Below are positions 54,964 through 63,835 of a stretch of 64,000 nt of DNA, in pieces. A program made the position numbers and the translations under genes. Within the stretch, counting starts at the first letter, position 1, and every line of letters begins with the position of its first letter. This DNA comes from PALSA-1353 sp036267155 (GTDB lineage: Bacteria; Planctomycetota; Phycisphaerae; Tepidisphaerales; Tepidisphaeraceae). Below the pieces are notes generated by a model. The model worked only from the letters and a program-made list of their open reading frames with translations, did not search any database and was not told the origin of the DNA. The DNA lies in NCBI GenBank assembly GCA_036267155.1, contig DATAWP010000012.1, forward strand, positions 36,131 to 100,130, written 5' to 3'.

Positions 54964-57498
54964 TCACGGCAATAAGAGAGATTGGTCCGCCGGCTGGGAA
55001 TTCAGTTCGACCTGCGCCGGCTGCAATCCGTCGGAGACGGCGGTGACGTGGATCGCACCGGGGGAACGCGCCGCCTGCACGATCGCCAGGCACAAACCGT
55101 TGAAGGCCCTGTGATGGTTTGCCTTAAAACTTTCATGGCTCGCGGGATCGCCGCTGTCCACGCCGATGATTTGCCCCGGACCTTCCAATCCAAACGTTAC
55201 TTCGTTGTCGGCCGTTGGAACGGTTCTGCCGTCGGCATCCACGATCCGGACGGTCAGATGCGCCACGTCCCGTCCGTCGGCGGCGAGAGCGGTCTTGTCT
55301 GCTGAAAGCGCAATCGCGGCCGCCTCGCCTGTCGTGCTGATCTGCTCGGTCGCGACGATCTTTCCTGCCGTTGTTCCCACCGCGCGCAATGTTCCCGGCT
55401 CGTACGGCACATCCCAGGAGAGATGCAGATCGGCCGTCGTTCGGATCGCCCTGGCCCGGGGCGGTATATTTCCATAATCCTTCGTCATTCCCTGTTTCGG
55501 AAATTCGTATCCCTTCACGCCGAACGATTTACCGTTCACGAACAACTCCACCGTATCGCAGTTCGTATAACACATGACCGGGATGACGTGCCCTTCGTGG
55601 CCTTTCCAATTCCAGTGCGGAAACAGATGCAAAACGGGTTTGCTGGTCCACTGGCTTTGATAGAAGTAATAGCCGTCTTTCTTGAAACCGCAGGTGTCGA
55701 GCACGCCGAAGAAGGCGCTGCGGTTTGGCCAAAACGCCTCGCCGAGGTAATCGATCCCCGTCCACATAAAATCGCCCGCAACGTAATCGTGCGCGGCGAC
55801 GAACTCCCGGAGTTGTTCCACGTCGATCTGGCGGTTACTTGGAGGAAGTTGGCGAAACCGTCGGCGAGAGGCAAGCGTCGAAGGCAATGTTGCCGGCACC
55901 GGCGCCGCCGAATTATCATCTGGAAACGGCGATCGATAATCGCCCCGGATTCCGCCCATCGAGACGCTCTCCGTGCCGATGAACTTTCGATTGGGGAACT
56001 GCCGGCGATCGACGCTGTAATAAAGATCCGCCCGGTCGAGCCAGCGATCGACGTAGTTGTATCCGACGACATCCAGAAGCGCCGGAAATTCCGGCGGCGC
56101 GCCGAGCGGCTCGGCGAAAAGCTTATCGCATGCCGCGGTCACTAGCCGCGTCGGGTCTTCACGGTGATACGTCGCAACCAGCGGTTCCAGGATCTGCGCC
56201 CCGCCGGGCAGCACCTGCTCGGGGATTTCGTTGCCCGCGCTCCATAGCACCACGCACGGATGATTCCGATCCCGATGAATGAAATCGACCAGATCGCGCT
56301 GCGACCAATCGGCAAAGAACCGATGATATCCCCCCAGGGTTTTGCCGGATTCCCATTCATCGAAGGCCTCGTCCATCACAAGAAATCCGAGCCGGTCGCA
56401 CAGATCGAGAAACTCCGGCGCCGGGGGATTGTGACTGGTGCGGATGGCGTTGCAGCCCATCTCCTTCAGCAGGCGCAATCGCCGCAGCCACACGCCCTCG
56501 GGCACGGCCGCGCCGACGCATCCACCGTCGCCGTGCAGGCAAACGCCATTGAGCTTCACGTGCTCGCCGTTGAGCAGGAAGCCTTTGTCAACGTCGAACT
56601 CGATCGAGCGGATGCCGATTGAAGTGTCGTATTGATCGACCGCTTTTTCCCCCTCGAGCAGCGTGCAGCGAACGGTATAAAGATACGGCCTCTGATCCGA
56701 CCAGAGATTCGGATCAACGAGCGTCAATTGCTGCTCGAATTGCCCGGCAGCGCCCGCGTCAAGTTCGGCTCGCGTTTGACCGCTTTGAACTTGCCGCCCA
56801 TCCTCGTCGATTATCTCGCATCTCAGGCTGAACCGCGCCGAGTTGCTTCGCCGGTTGGTTACTTGAACCGCAACCTGAATCGTGGCGCTTTGCCGATCCA
56901 CCCGCGGCGTGGTGATGAACGTACCCCACTGCGCGATCGCCAGGGGATCGGTCGCTGTCAGCCAGGTGTGTCGGTAAATCCCCGATCCGCTGTACCAGCG
57001 CGAGTTGGGCTGCACTGAATTGTCCACCCGGACCGCGATCACGTTGTCCTGCTGCCCGAAATTCAGGTAAGGCGTCAGGTCATAGGAAAAGCCGATATAT
57101 CCGAATGGCCGTTTGCCGAGCGAGTGTCCGTTGATCCAGACCTCGCTGTCTTCGTAAACGCCGTCGAAATCGATGGCGATCTTTTTGCCTTTGAGCGAGT
57201 CCGGAATCCGAAATATTTTTCGATACCACCCGATCCCCGTCGGTAAATATCCGCCGCCCCCGCCGGCCGGAGCATTTTCGTCGAACGAGCCGGCGATGCT
57301 CCAATCGTGCGGCAGATCGACCGCCCGCCAACCGGACTCGTCGAACTTTTCCGCCTGCGCACCGGCCGGATCGCCGAGCAGAAACTTCCACCCGAAATCC
57401 ATGCTCAACCGCTGCCGCGGCGAATCGGCGGCGCAGGCGTTCGCGCTCGACATCAACAAGACCACAACCGATAATATAACGGCCAGCGATTTGAACAT
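54964..57498 (-). CDS. Exported beta-galactosidase-like GH2 glycoside hydrolase
   Basis: This 844-residue protein has a signal peptide (MFKSLAVILSVVVLLMSSAN). The GH2 sugar-binding domain follows (WRAVDLPHDWSIAGSF, GWYRKIFRIPDSLKGKKIAI, DGVYEDSEVWINGHSLGKRP), then the barrel with KLNGVCLHGDGG, MGCNAIRTSHNPPAPEFLDL and the acid/base in CVVLWSAGNEIPEQ (Glu424). The nucleophile is probably Glu510 in FIGTESVS. Later Ig-like domains (DGRDVAHLTVRIVDADGRTV) are typical of the long GH2 group. Substrate is beta-galactoside or beta-glucuronide type; the locus favours galactan. The frame stays open 79 codons upstream, but only this ATG starts a signal peptide. Confidence 0.88.
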   Translation of the reverse strand: MFKSLAVILSVVVLLMSSANACAADSPRQRLSMDFGWKFLLGDPAGAQAEKFDESGWRAVDLPHDWSIAGSFDENAPAGGGGGYLPTGIGWYRKIFRIPDSLKGKKIAIDFDGVYEDSEVWINGHSLGKRPFGYIGFSYDLTPYLNFGQQDNVIAVRVDNSVQPNSRWYSGSGIYRHTWLTATDPLAIAQWGTFITTPRVDRQSATIQVAVQVTNRRSNSARFSLRCEIIDEDGRQVQSGQTRAELDAGAAGQFEQQLTLVDPNLWSDQRPYLYTVRCTLLEGEKAVDQYDTSIGIRSIEFDVDKGFLLNGEHVKLNGVCLHGDGGCVGAAVPEGVWLRRLRLLKEMGCNAIRTSHNPPAPEFLDLCDRLGFLVMDEAFDEWESGKTLGGYHRFFADWSQRDLVDFIHRDRNHPCVVLWSAGNEIPEQVLPGGAQILEPLVATYHREDPTRLVTAACDKLFAEPLGAPPEFPALLDVVGYNYVDRWLDRADLYYSVDRRQFPNRKFIGTESVSMGGIRGDYRSPFPDDNSAAPVPATLPSTLASRRRFRQLPPSNRQIDVEQLREFVAAHDYVAGDFMWTGIDYLGEAFWPNRSAFFGVLDTCGFKKDGYYFYQSQWTSKPVLHLFPHWNWKGHEGHVIPVMCYTNCDTVELFVNGKSFGVKGYEFPKQGMTKDYGNIPPRARAIRTTADLHLSWDVPYEPGTLRAVGTTAGKIVATEQISTTGEAAAIALSADKTALAADGRDVAHLTVRIVDADGRTVPTADNEVTFGLEGPGQIIGVDSGDPASHESFKANHHRAFNGLCLAIVQAARSPGAIHVTAVSDGLQPAQVELNSQPADQSLLLP

Positions 57499-57651
57499 GA
57501 TGCTCCCGGGCAATCGAAGTTTTGCCAGTTGGAGCAAGTTCAACGCGGATTTGCCAACAATAGTCGGCGACGCGCCAACGCGGTTTTGGCCCCTTGTCGT
57601 AAATTCGAATGGATTATTCGCAGTAGTGCAGAGCAGCCTGGGCCAGCTTGA

Positions 57652-57670
57652 TTTACAATTCCGCTGTAAA
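57652..57670. promoter_or_regulatory. Weak inverted repeat in the divergent region of the carbohydrate locus
   Basis: TTTACA (57652-57657) and TGTAAA (57665-57670) flank seven bases. The site lies between the GH2 gene (minus) and the prepilin-like gene (plus), where a shared regulator could bind. Support is limited to symmetry and position. Confidence 0.25.
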
Positions 57671-57733
57671 AGTATCCTGGCCTGAGCGAGGTGGCACATC
57701 CTTAACTGGTTGGCCGGAAAACAGGAGCGTTTC

Positions 57734-58753
57734 ATGAAGAGCCCGCGTCACGTCGAGGGATTTACGCTGGTGGAGTTGCTGGTCGTCATCGGAATCATCG
57801 CGCTGCTGGTGTCGATTCTGCTTCCCGCGCTGAACAGGGCGCGGCAGCAGGCAAACTTGATTTACTGTCAATCGAACCTGAAGCAGATCGGGCAGATGCT
57901 TCAGATATACAGGACTGAGAATCGGGGTTACTACCCGCCGATGGTGGACGGCCTTCTTTATTACACCTATGCTGACGTGCTTACCCTTCTGTCGGAAAAA
58001 CCGATGGGAAATATAGATCCTCCCGGCTGGGGCGCGGGAAGCGGCCAATACATGCCGGCCCAGGAATCGGGCGTTTTTCGCGACGTTGATGTTCCGGATT
58101 TTCCTTGGGATAACCATGCAACTTCTTACATGGTCAATCCGCGCGTCTTTGGTGCCGTGGATGCGAAAAGTTTCGGCGGCGGCCTCTTGTATGATCCGCT
58201 TGTGGGAGGCCAAAATCAGTATAGCTTTCCTCAAGTCCAGGTTTCATCGATCAAGCATTCTGCGGAGTTGATGGTCGCCTGGTGTGGGCCCGTTAAGATT
58301 TCTATCCCCAATGCGGGCGGACCTCAGACCAATTATGGCGTCTACCAGGTATTTGCCGGTCAGTTGGACAACTATGCCTTTTACAACTACCACAGTTTTT
58401 TGAATCCGCCGCCGCCCAAAAATGCGTCTGTTTATCCGTCAACGGATTACGCAAATCCAGTGTCTCTTGGCGCTCCGTATCCCGGGTTTGGCTCTCCTTC
58501 CAGCGCTGTTGCCAACTCGGTACTGCCATCTTATTTGAAACTCGCCAACGCGGACTATACGGCGGACATCAATAACCCCAACACCGCCACCTCCCATACA
58601 TACAATGGACCCGGCGGTTCAGACAGTTGCAATATGCGATTTCGACACATGAAAGATACCGTCGCCAATTTTCTATTTCTCGACGGTCACGTCGAGCCAA
58701 GAGTACTGGGAACGGTTCTGGCACAGGATCTATGCGTGAGACGCGAAAATTGA
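57734..58753 (+). CDS. Prepilin-type protein with H-x-D-G C-terminus (DUF1559-like)
   Basis: This 339-residue protein has a nine-residue leader (MKSPRHVEG) and a cleavage motif G|FTLVELLVVIGIIALLVSIL. The stalk is RARQQANLIYCQSNLKQIGQ, and the C-terminal signature FLFLDGHVEPRVLG follows a beta-rich body. Such proteins are extremely abundant in planctomycetes and usually lie near carbohydrate-active genes; the role is unknown. An AGGAG site lies 7 bases before the ATG at 57734. The frame is open eight more codons upstream. Unlike the pseudopilins at the left end, its leader has no repeat-derived sequence. Confidence 0.85.
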   Translation: MKSPRHVEGFTLVELLVVIGIIALLVSILLPALNRARQQANLIYCQSNLKQIGQMLQIYRTENRGYYPPMVDGLLYYTYADVLTLLSEKPMGNIDPPGWGAGSGQYMPAQESGVFRDVDVPDFPWDNHATSYMVNPRVFGAVDAKSFGGGLLYDPLVGGQNQYSFPQVQVSSIKHSAELMVAWCGPVKISIPNAGGPQTNYGVYQVFAGQLDNYAFYNYHSFLNPPPPKNASVYPSTDYANPVSLGAPYPGFGSPSSAVANSVLPSYLKLANADYTADINNPNTATSHTYNGPGGSDSCNMRFRHMKDTVANFLFLDGHVEPRVLGTVLAQDLCVRREN

Positions 58754-58822
58754 TGCTCGATCAATGGCGGGAGCCGGTCCCGATGTTTCGAAATTGCGTT
58801 ACACTCATAAATTTGTTGGCAC

Positions 58823-59338
58823 ATGGAAGTTCGAAAAACATTACAAGGAAAGCCGATTTTCGGGGTTGGGGTCGCCGTAGGTTTGCTGCTCCTCGCCGGC
58901 GTGATTATAGCGCGCGAGTATTGGCCGCAAAGAAAACCGGACGCCTCTCAAGCTTATCTCACCGATAATGACGGCAAGACGTGGTATGTAGGCAGCGCCT
59001 ATTCCGTGCCTCCGCTGGATCACACTGGCAAGACCGCCGTGTTCGCGGAGGTATTCACTTACGATGGGGGAAGCAAACAGTTCTGCGGCTATTTGCAGCA
59101 GTACACGCCCGACGCCAAAAAGAGATTGGAAGCTTCGATCGCTGACGCGGTGAAAAACGGGCAGTCGCCCGGTTCTGCCAAGTTGTTTCAGGACCATTGG
59201 TTTATGCAAAATGCAACATTGGTCAAAGCACCCGGGCCCAACAATCCTTGGATTCCCATCTCTGATCCTGCGGCGACGACGGTAATGGCGATTCACTCCC
59301 CAGACGGCAGTTCGTTGGATAATGCTTTCGTTTACTGA
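58823..59338 (+). CDS. Hypothetical membrane-anchored protein, 171 residues
   Basis: One N-terminal membrane helix (GVGVAVGLLLLAGVIIAREY, about residues 14-33) is followed by a soluble domain. That domain has NDGKTWYVGSAYSVPPLDHT, VFAEVFTYDGGSKQFCGYLQ and LEASIADAVKNGQSPGSAKL. I do not know a family name, though small proteins of this type often follow DUF1559-like genes in planctomycetes (recollection). It lies 69 bases after the prepilin-like gene and 10 bases before GH53, so it is probably in the same operon. No clear ribosome site precedes the ATG. Confidence 0.65.
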   Translation: MEVRKTLQGKPIFGVGVAVGLLLLAGVIIAREYWPQRKPDASQAYLTDNDGKTWYVGSAYSVPPLDHTGKTAVFAEVFTYDGGSKQFCGYLQQYTPDAKKRLEASIADAVKNGQSPGSAKLFQDHWFMQNATLVKAPGPNNPWIPISDPAATTVMAIHSPDGSSLDNAFVY

Positions 59339-59348
59339 AAGGCCCCTC

Positions 59349-60476
59349 ATGCGAATTCACCACACATGGGGCCTGCTTCGAACCTACGCAATCCTTGCGT
59401 GCGGCGTGTTCGTTTGCACGATGGCCAGGGCCGCGGATCAGCCGTTCATCACCGGGGCCGACATTTCCATGCTGCCGACGATCGAGAAAGCCGGCGGGGT
59501 GTATCGTGACCATGGCAAGCCGGGCGATTGCCTCCAGATCATGCGCGATCACGGATGCAATTTATTTCGCGTGCGCCTGTTTGTGAATCCGAATCCGAAT
59601 TATGCCAAGACCGGCGGGGCGGTGCAGGATTTGGCGTACGTTCGTGCTCTAGCCAAACGCATCAAAGCGACCGGCGCTGAATTTCTGCTGGACATTCATT
59701 ATTCCGATACCTGGGCCGATCCCGGCAAGCAGTACACGCCGGCTGCGTGGAAGAAATTGGATTTCGAGCAGTTGAAACAAAAGGTTCACGATTACACGAC
59801 ATCGGTCATGACCGACCTGCGCGACAACGGCGTCACGCCGGATATGGTGCAGGTGGGTAACGAAATCACCGCCGGGATTTTGTGGCCGACGGCGCAGGTG
59901 CTGGACCAGCCGGCCGCCGATGAGGCGCGGCAGTGGAAGCGGTTCGCGGAGCTGATCGACACCGGCGCAAAGGCCGTGCGCACGTTTCAAACCGATTCGC
60001 ATCCCATCCGCATCATGATTCACATTCACGGCGGCGGCAAAGAAGGCATGGCCAAATATTTCTTCGGGAAATTCAAAATCGAACCCGCCGATTACGACAT
60101 CGTCGGACTCAGCTTTTATCCGGCCTGGGGCGACGCAATCGGGTTTCTCAAGCAGAACATGGCCGACGCCGTTGCCCTCACGGGCAAGGACGTCATCCTG
60201 GCCGAGACCAGTTATCCGTGGAAGGAATTGCCGGACAAGGTGGGCTTGGCGACGCTTCAATGGCCGCAGACGCCGCAGGGGCAAAAGCAATATTTGCAAG
60301 ACCTCATTCAAACCCTCCACGACGCTCCGGGCCATCACGGGATCGGATTTGTTTACTGGTATCCCGAAGCGATTCCGGTTCATGGGATGACCATGTGGAG
60401 AGGCGGATTCGAGGCGCTATTTGACCAGAACGGCAACGCGTTGCCGGCTCTGGATGCCTTCGGCGGGCACGGGTGA
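59349..60476 (+). CDS. Exported arabinogalactan endo-beta-1,4-galactanase (GH53)
   Basis: This 375-residue enzyme has a signal peptide (AILACGVFVCTMARAA). GH53 blocks follow: FITGADISMLPTIEKAGGVY, HGCNLFRVRLFVNPN, FLLDIHYSDTWADPGKQYTP and MVQVGNEITAGILWP (acid/base Glu172). The nucleophile lies in DVILAETSYPWKE (Glu286), followed by GIGFVYWYPEAIPV and WRGGFEALFDQNGNALPALD. It cuts beta-1,4-galactan, the side chain of pectin. GAAAGG lies about 7 bases before the ATG at 59349. The GH2 gene follows after four bases. Confidence 0.92.
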   Translation: MRIHHTWGLLRTYAILACGVFVCTMARAADQPFITGADISMLPTIEKAGGVYRDHGKPGDCLQIMRDHGCNLFRVRLFVNPNPNYAKTGGAVQDLAYVRALAKRIKATGAEFLLDIHYSDTWADPGKQYTPAAWKKLDFEQLKQKVHDYTTSVMTDLRDNGVTPDMVQVGNEITAGILWPTAQVLDQPAADEARQWKRFAELIDTGAKAVRTFQTDSHPIRIMIHIHGGGKEGMAKYFFGKFKIEPADYDIVGLSFYPAWGDAIGFLKQNMADAVALTGKDVILAETSYPWKELPDKVGLATLQWPQTPQGQKQYLQDLIQTLHDAPGHHGIGFVYWYPEAIPVHGMTMWRGGFEALFDQNGNALPALDAFGGHG

Positions 60477-60480
60477 TTCC

Positions 60481-63024
60481 ATGGGCAGATCTCCATCAGA
60501 CCTGAAGCAGGGCGCCTGGCAAGGAAAGTTGCGCGGGAAGCGGAAATCGCTGCCGATCAAAAAGCAGATCGGCGAGCCGGTCGTTGCTCCTGCGCGCATG
60601 CCCGGTGAAAGTCCCCGGCTGACGCTGCCGCTGAACCAGGATTGGTTCTTCCGCCGATTGGACGGGACAGAAGCTGGCGAACTGCCCGTGTGGAACGGCG
60701 ACGCGGCGCCTGCCGATGTCCAAAGCTGGGAATCGGTAAACCTCCCGCACAGCGTGCGGCTGGAACCTCTCAACGCCAGCGGAGGCCGCAATTTCCAGGG
60801 CGTTTGCTGGTATTGCCGAAAACTCGACCTGCCGGGTGAATGGAAGGGAAAGACCATCCACCTGCATTTCGAAGGCGCGATGCAGGTCGCGGAAGTATGG
60901 CTCAACGACCGAAAATTGGCGACGAATCATTGCGGATATCTTCCGTTCGTCATCGATCTCACGCCGGTCGTCGATTTTGGTTCGGGCCTGAACATCCTGG
61001 CGGTTCGGCTGGACAACCAGGACGATCCGCAAGTCCCGCCCGGAAAACCGCAGCGCGAACTCGATTTCACCTATTTCGGCGGTCTGTATCGCAACGTGAA
61101 ACTGCAAGTGATGGATCGGTTGCACATCGTCGATCCGATCCTCGGCGAGAAGATCGGCGGCGGTGGGGTGTTCGTCACGTTTCCGAGCGTCACGCCCCGG
61201 GCCGCCAACGTGCAGATTCGCACGAACGTCCAGAACGAATCATCGCAGCCGCGGCAATGCACCGTGCTGCAAGAACTCATGGACCCCAGCGGCCAGGTCG
61301 TCGCGCGGGCCACGGACGCCGTCGCTCTTGCGGCCGGCGCCGATTGGATTTTCAGCCAGACCTTGCAGGTTTCCCGTCCGCGGTTGTGGCATCCGCATCA
61401 TCCTCATCTGTACACCCTGCGCACGACCGTCCTGAGCGGCGACCAGCCGGGCGACGACCGGCCAGCCGACGAAATTGTCACGCGCATCGGCATTCGGCAC
61501 ATCCGCTTCGATCGCCGGGACGGCCTGTTCATCAACGGCGAGAAGTTTGTTTCCATCGGAGCGAACCGTCATCAGGATCATCCCTATGTCGGCTATGCGA
61601 TGCCCGACAGCGGGCAATATCGCGACGTGAAAAAGCTGCGAGAAGCGGGCTTCACGTCCTTTCGCAGCCACTATCCGCAGTCACCGGCGTTCATGGATGC
61701 GTGCGATGAGCTGGGTATGCTGGCCATCGTTTCCAACCCCGGCTGGCAGTTTGTCGGGGGAAAGATTTTCCAGGCCCAGGCGATTCACAATGCCCGCATG
61801 ATGGTTCGCCGCGACCGCAATCACCCTTCGGTCATCCTGTGGGAAGGCGCACTCAACGAATCGGACAACAACGTCCTGGCCCTGGCGCTGCAGCGGGCCT
61901 TGCATGAGGAATATCCCGGCGACCAGTGCTTCACCACGGGCGATCACGAAAAGGGAATCGACGGCGCCGCGGCGATCGGCTGGGACGTAGAATATCTGCA
62001 CAACGACGGCAGCAAACCGTGCTGGATTCGCGAGTGGGGCGATCACGTTGACAATTGGACCGACCAGCAATCCCGCAGCCGCGTGCCCAGAGGCTGGGGC
62101 GAAACCCCAATGCTCATCCAGGCCCGCTCGCACGCGGCCCGCTTGGACGAAATCCTTTCCGGCCGATGCACCAACGCGCCCGGGCACGATGTCAAACGGC
62201 TGTGCGGCGCCTGCCTGTGGGCCGGAATCGATTGCCAGCGCGGATACCACCATCAGCCGTTCTACGGCGGCGTGCTGGATCTGTTTCGCCTGCCGAAGTT
62301 CAACCACTTTTTCTTTCAAAGCCAGCGTCCGCCGGAGGTCCACGTTCCGGGATTGGACGATGGCCCGATGATTTTCGTCGCGAACTTCGCGACGTTTCTG
62401 TCACCGACGACGGTGACGGTCTTCAGCAATTGCCAGGAAGTCCGTCTTCTTCTGGACGGCAAGGAGATCGGCCGCAAAAGACCCGATCCCCAATTCGCGA
62501 TCGCGCATCCGCCGTTCACGTTCGAAGTGAAATGCTTCGCGGCCGAGCAATCCACGATGTACATGACCGGCGTGGCGAAGGTCGAAAAGCCGCCGCTGGA
62601 GCTTTTGGCGCAAGGCCTGATCGACGGCGAGGTGGCCGCGACGCACGTCCTGCATCCGCCGGGCGTGGCGACGAAGCTGATCCTGCAACCCGATTGGTGC
62701 GGCCGACCGCTCACGGCCGACGGCTCCGATTGGCTGCGCGTCTACGCCAAGGTCTGCGACGCCCGCGGCACGGTCTGCCCCTTCGCGGATGATCTCATCG
62801 AATTCTCCGTCCAAGGCGACGGACGACTCATCGGCAACGCCCAAATCGGAGCCAACCCCATCCGAGCCGAAGCCGGCATCGCCACCGCTCTGGTGCAAGC
62901 CAACTGCCACCCTGGCAAGTTGATCGTCAACGCCACGGCCTTCGGCCTTGCCGCCGGCCAAGCCGAAATCGCATCCGTGGACCCAAAGGCAAGCATCGCT
63001 TCCATCCTTCAGCCGGGATTCTAA
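60481..63024 (+). CDS. Beta-galactosidase-like GH2 glycoside hydrolase, no signal peptide
   Basis: This 847-residue protein has a GH2 layout: sugar-binding domain (RNFQGVCWYCRKLDLPGEWK, GAMQVAEVWLNDRKLATNHC), Ig-like domain and barrel. The barrel has FVSIGANRHQDHPYVGYAMP, GFTSFRSHYPQSPAFMDACD and the acid/base block VILWEGALNESDNN (Glu460). The nucleophile is probably Glu518 in CWIREWGDH. The C-terminal part has galactose-binding-type beta domains. There is no N-terminal signal, only a basic stretch (KLRGKRKSLPIKKQIG), so it should act inside the cell on galacto-oligosaccharides. It lies in an operon with GH53. The frame is open 20 codons upstream inside GH53; the ATG at 60481 follows the GH53 stop. 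Confidence 0.85.
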   Translation: MGRSPSDLKQGAWQGKLRGKRKSLPIKKQIGEPVVAPARMPGESPRLTLPLNQDWFFRRLDGTEAGELPVWNGDAAPADVQSWESVNLPHSVRLEPLNASGGRNFQGVCWYCRKLDLPGEWKGKTIHLHFEGAMQVAEVWLNDRKLATNHCGYLPFVIDLTPVVDFGSGLNILAVRLDNQDDPQVPPGKPQRELDFTYFGGLYRNVKLQVMDRLHIVDPILGEKIGGGGVFVTFPSVTPRAANVQIRTNVQNESSQPRQCTVLQELMDPSGQVVARATDAVALAAGADWIFSQTLQVSRPRLWHPHHPHLYTLRTTVLSGDQPGDDRPADEIVTRIGIRHIRFDRRDGLFINGEKFVSIGANRHQDHPYVGYAMPDSGQYRDVKKLREAGFTSFRSHYPQSPAFMDACDELGMLAIVSNPGWQFVGGKIFQAQAIHNARMMVRRDRNHPSVILWEGALNESDNNVLALALQRALHEEYPGDQCFTTGDHEKGIDGAAAIGWDVEYLHNDGSKPCWIREWGDHVDNWTDQQSRSRVPRGWGETPMLIQARSHAARLDEILSGRCTNAPGHDVKRLCGACLWAGIDCQRGYHHQPFYGGVLDLFRLPKFNHFFFQSQRPPEVHVPGLDDGPMIFVANFATFLSPTTVTVFSNCQEVRLLLDGKEIGRKRPDPQFAIAHPPFTFEVKCFAAEQSTMYMTGVAKVEKPPLELLAQGLIDGEVAATHVLHPPGVATKLILQPDWCGRPLTADGSDWLRVYAKVCDARGTVCPFADDLIEFSVQGDGRLIGNAQIGANPIRAEAGIATALVQANCHPGKLIVNATAFGLAAGQAEIASVDPKASIASILQPGF

Positions 63025-63061
63025 CATTGCCTGACGCGCATCTCACGCTGGGTCGGGGCGG

Positions 63062-63309
63062 TCAACAAGCAACAACGTCGGGCGTCACAAACCCCGCGCT
63101 AAGTCGAAAAGAGTCAGCCAGATCAGACATAAGGGACGCGGCGACATTTGATTCGATAGGGAAGTTAGGCGGCCGCATTTCGATGAGCCCGAGATGGTTC
63201 TGAATGTCCCAAATCGCCTCAAAAGCCCCCTGATTTTGACGAGGTCGTTGGGACTCCGCTCGGCAGCGAAGAGTTCGGAGGCGGGATGAGAAACGGGTTT
63301 GACGGACAT
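63062..63309 (-). pseudogene. Frameshifted small gene of unknown function
   Basis: An ATG at 63309, preceded by GGGAAG, opens MSVKPVSHPASELFAAERSP and reads to NDLVK. At an AAAA run (about 63230) the protein-like sequence moves to the -1 frame and goes on as NQGAFEAIWDIQNHLGLIEM, RPPNFPIESNVAASLMSDLA and DSFRLSAGFVTPDVVAC, ending with TGA at 63064-63062. Continuing in the first frame gives a basic string of no protein character. Joined, the product is about 82 residues. It may be a pseudogene, a sequencing indel or a programmed slip. I do not recognise the family. Confidence 0.45.
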
Positions 63310-63835
63310 AAATGCTTCCCTGGCGATGATCGGCGTCGTTGAGCGATGATGGAAAACACGCTCCCTCTACTAATGGGGCCGGGAGGTGAAGGTTTTGGAC
63401 CTATTTTTGGAAGGAAGTCTTATTATTCGAAAAATAGTTTTGGCGTATTCAAGGATGATCTCACGCAGAGGCGCAGCGGCGCAGAGAAATGCAAAACGAT
63501 TCGAATTTCATCTTTCTTTCTCTGCGCCTCCGCGCCTTCTATGAGCCGAGCCTTGTCAAGCGAAATCTTCGCATCATGCGGTCGATCGGTTGAGCCTTCT
63601 ATTCAGTGCTTCCGCCAACGGCGTTTTGCCTTGATCTGGCGGGCCTATTCAACTTTCCAATCGCCAGCCCCATTCTCTGCGACGAGCTTTTAAGCTCAAG
63701 GCGCGGACCGGGGTCTGGGAAGTATCGCGGCGCGCGCTGTCGCTTGCCTTCAGGCCCGCCACGGGGCGCGTGTACCCGATGGCATTCCTCGCCCAAGGCA
63801 GCCGATTGGTGGTCTGGTCGGAAGCTGACAATCGC
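63310..63835. other. Repeat-rich region without a clear gene
   Basis: This 526-base stretch contains the family D repeat (63460-63545). Beyond it, 63640-63835 reads open on both strands: plus gives AFKLKARTGVWEVSRRALSL, minus gives LPWARNAIGYTRPVAGLKAS from a TTG. Both frames are GC-rich at third positions, so composition does not decide. I do not call a gene there. Confidence 0.4.
63460..63545. repeat. Inverted repeat, family D (ctcacgcagaggcgc element), second copy
   Basis: The left arm (63460-63487) is ctcacgcagaggcgcagcgg followed by cgcagaga; the right arm (63519-63545) is its imperfect complement ending cgccttctatgag. The loop is longer than in the first copy (8421-8487). The arms are otherwise the same words. 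Confidence 0.8.

Noticed and set aside
63346..63693. 115-codon plus-strand open frame
   Set aside because: Its middle is the translated family D repeat (LTQRRSGAEK...LCASAPS) and its flanks show no protein-like pattern.
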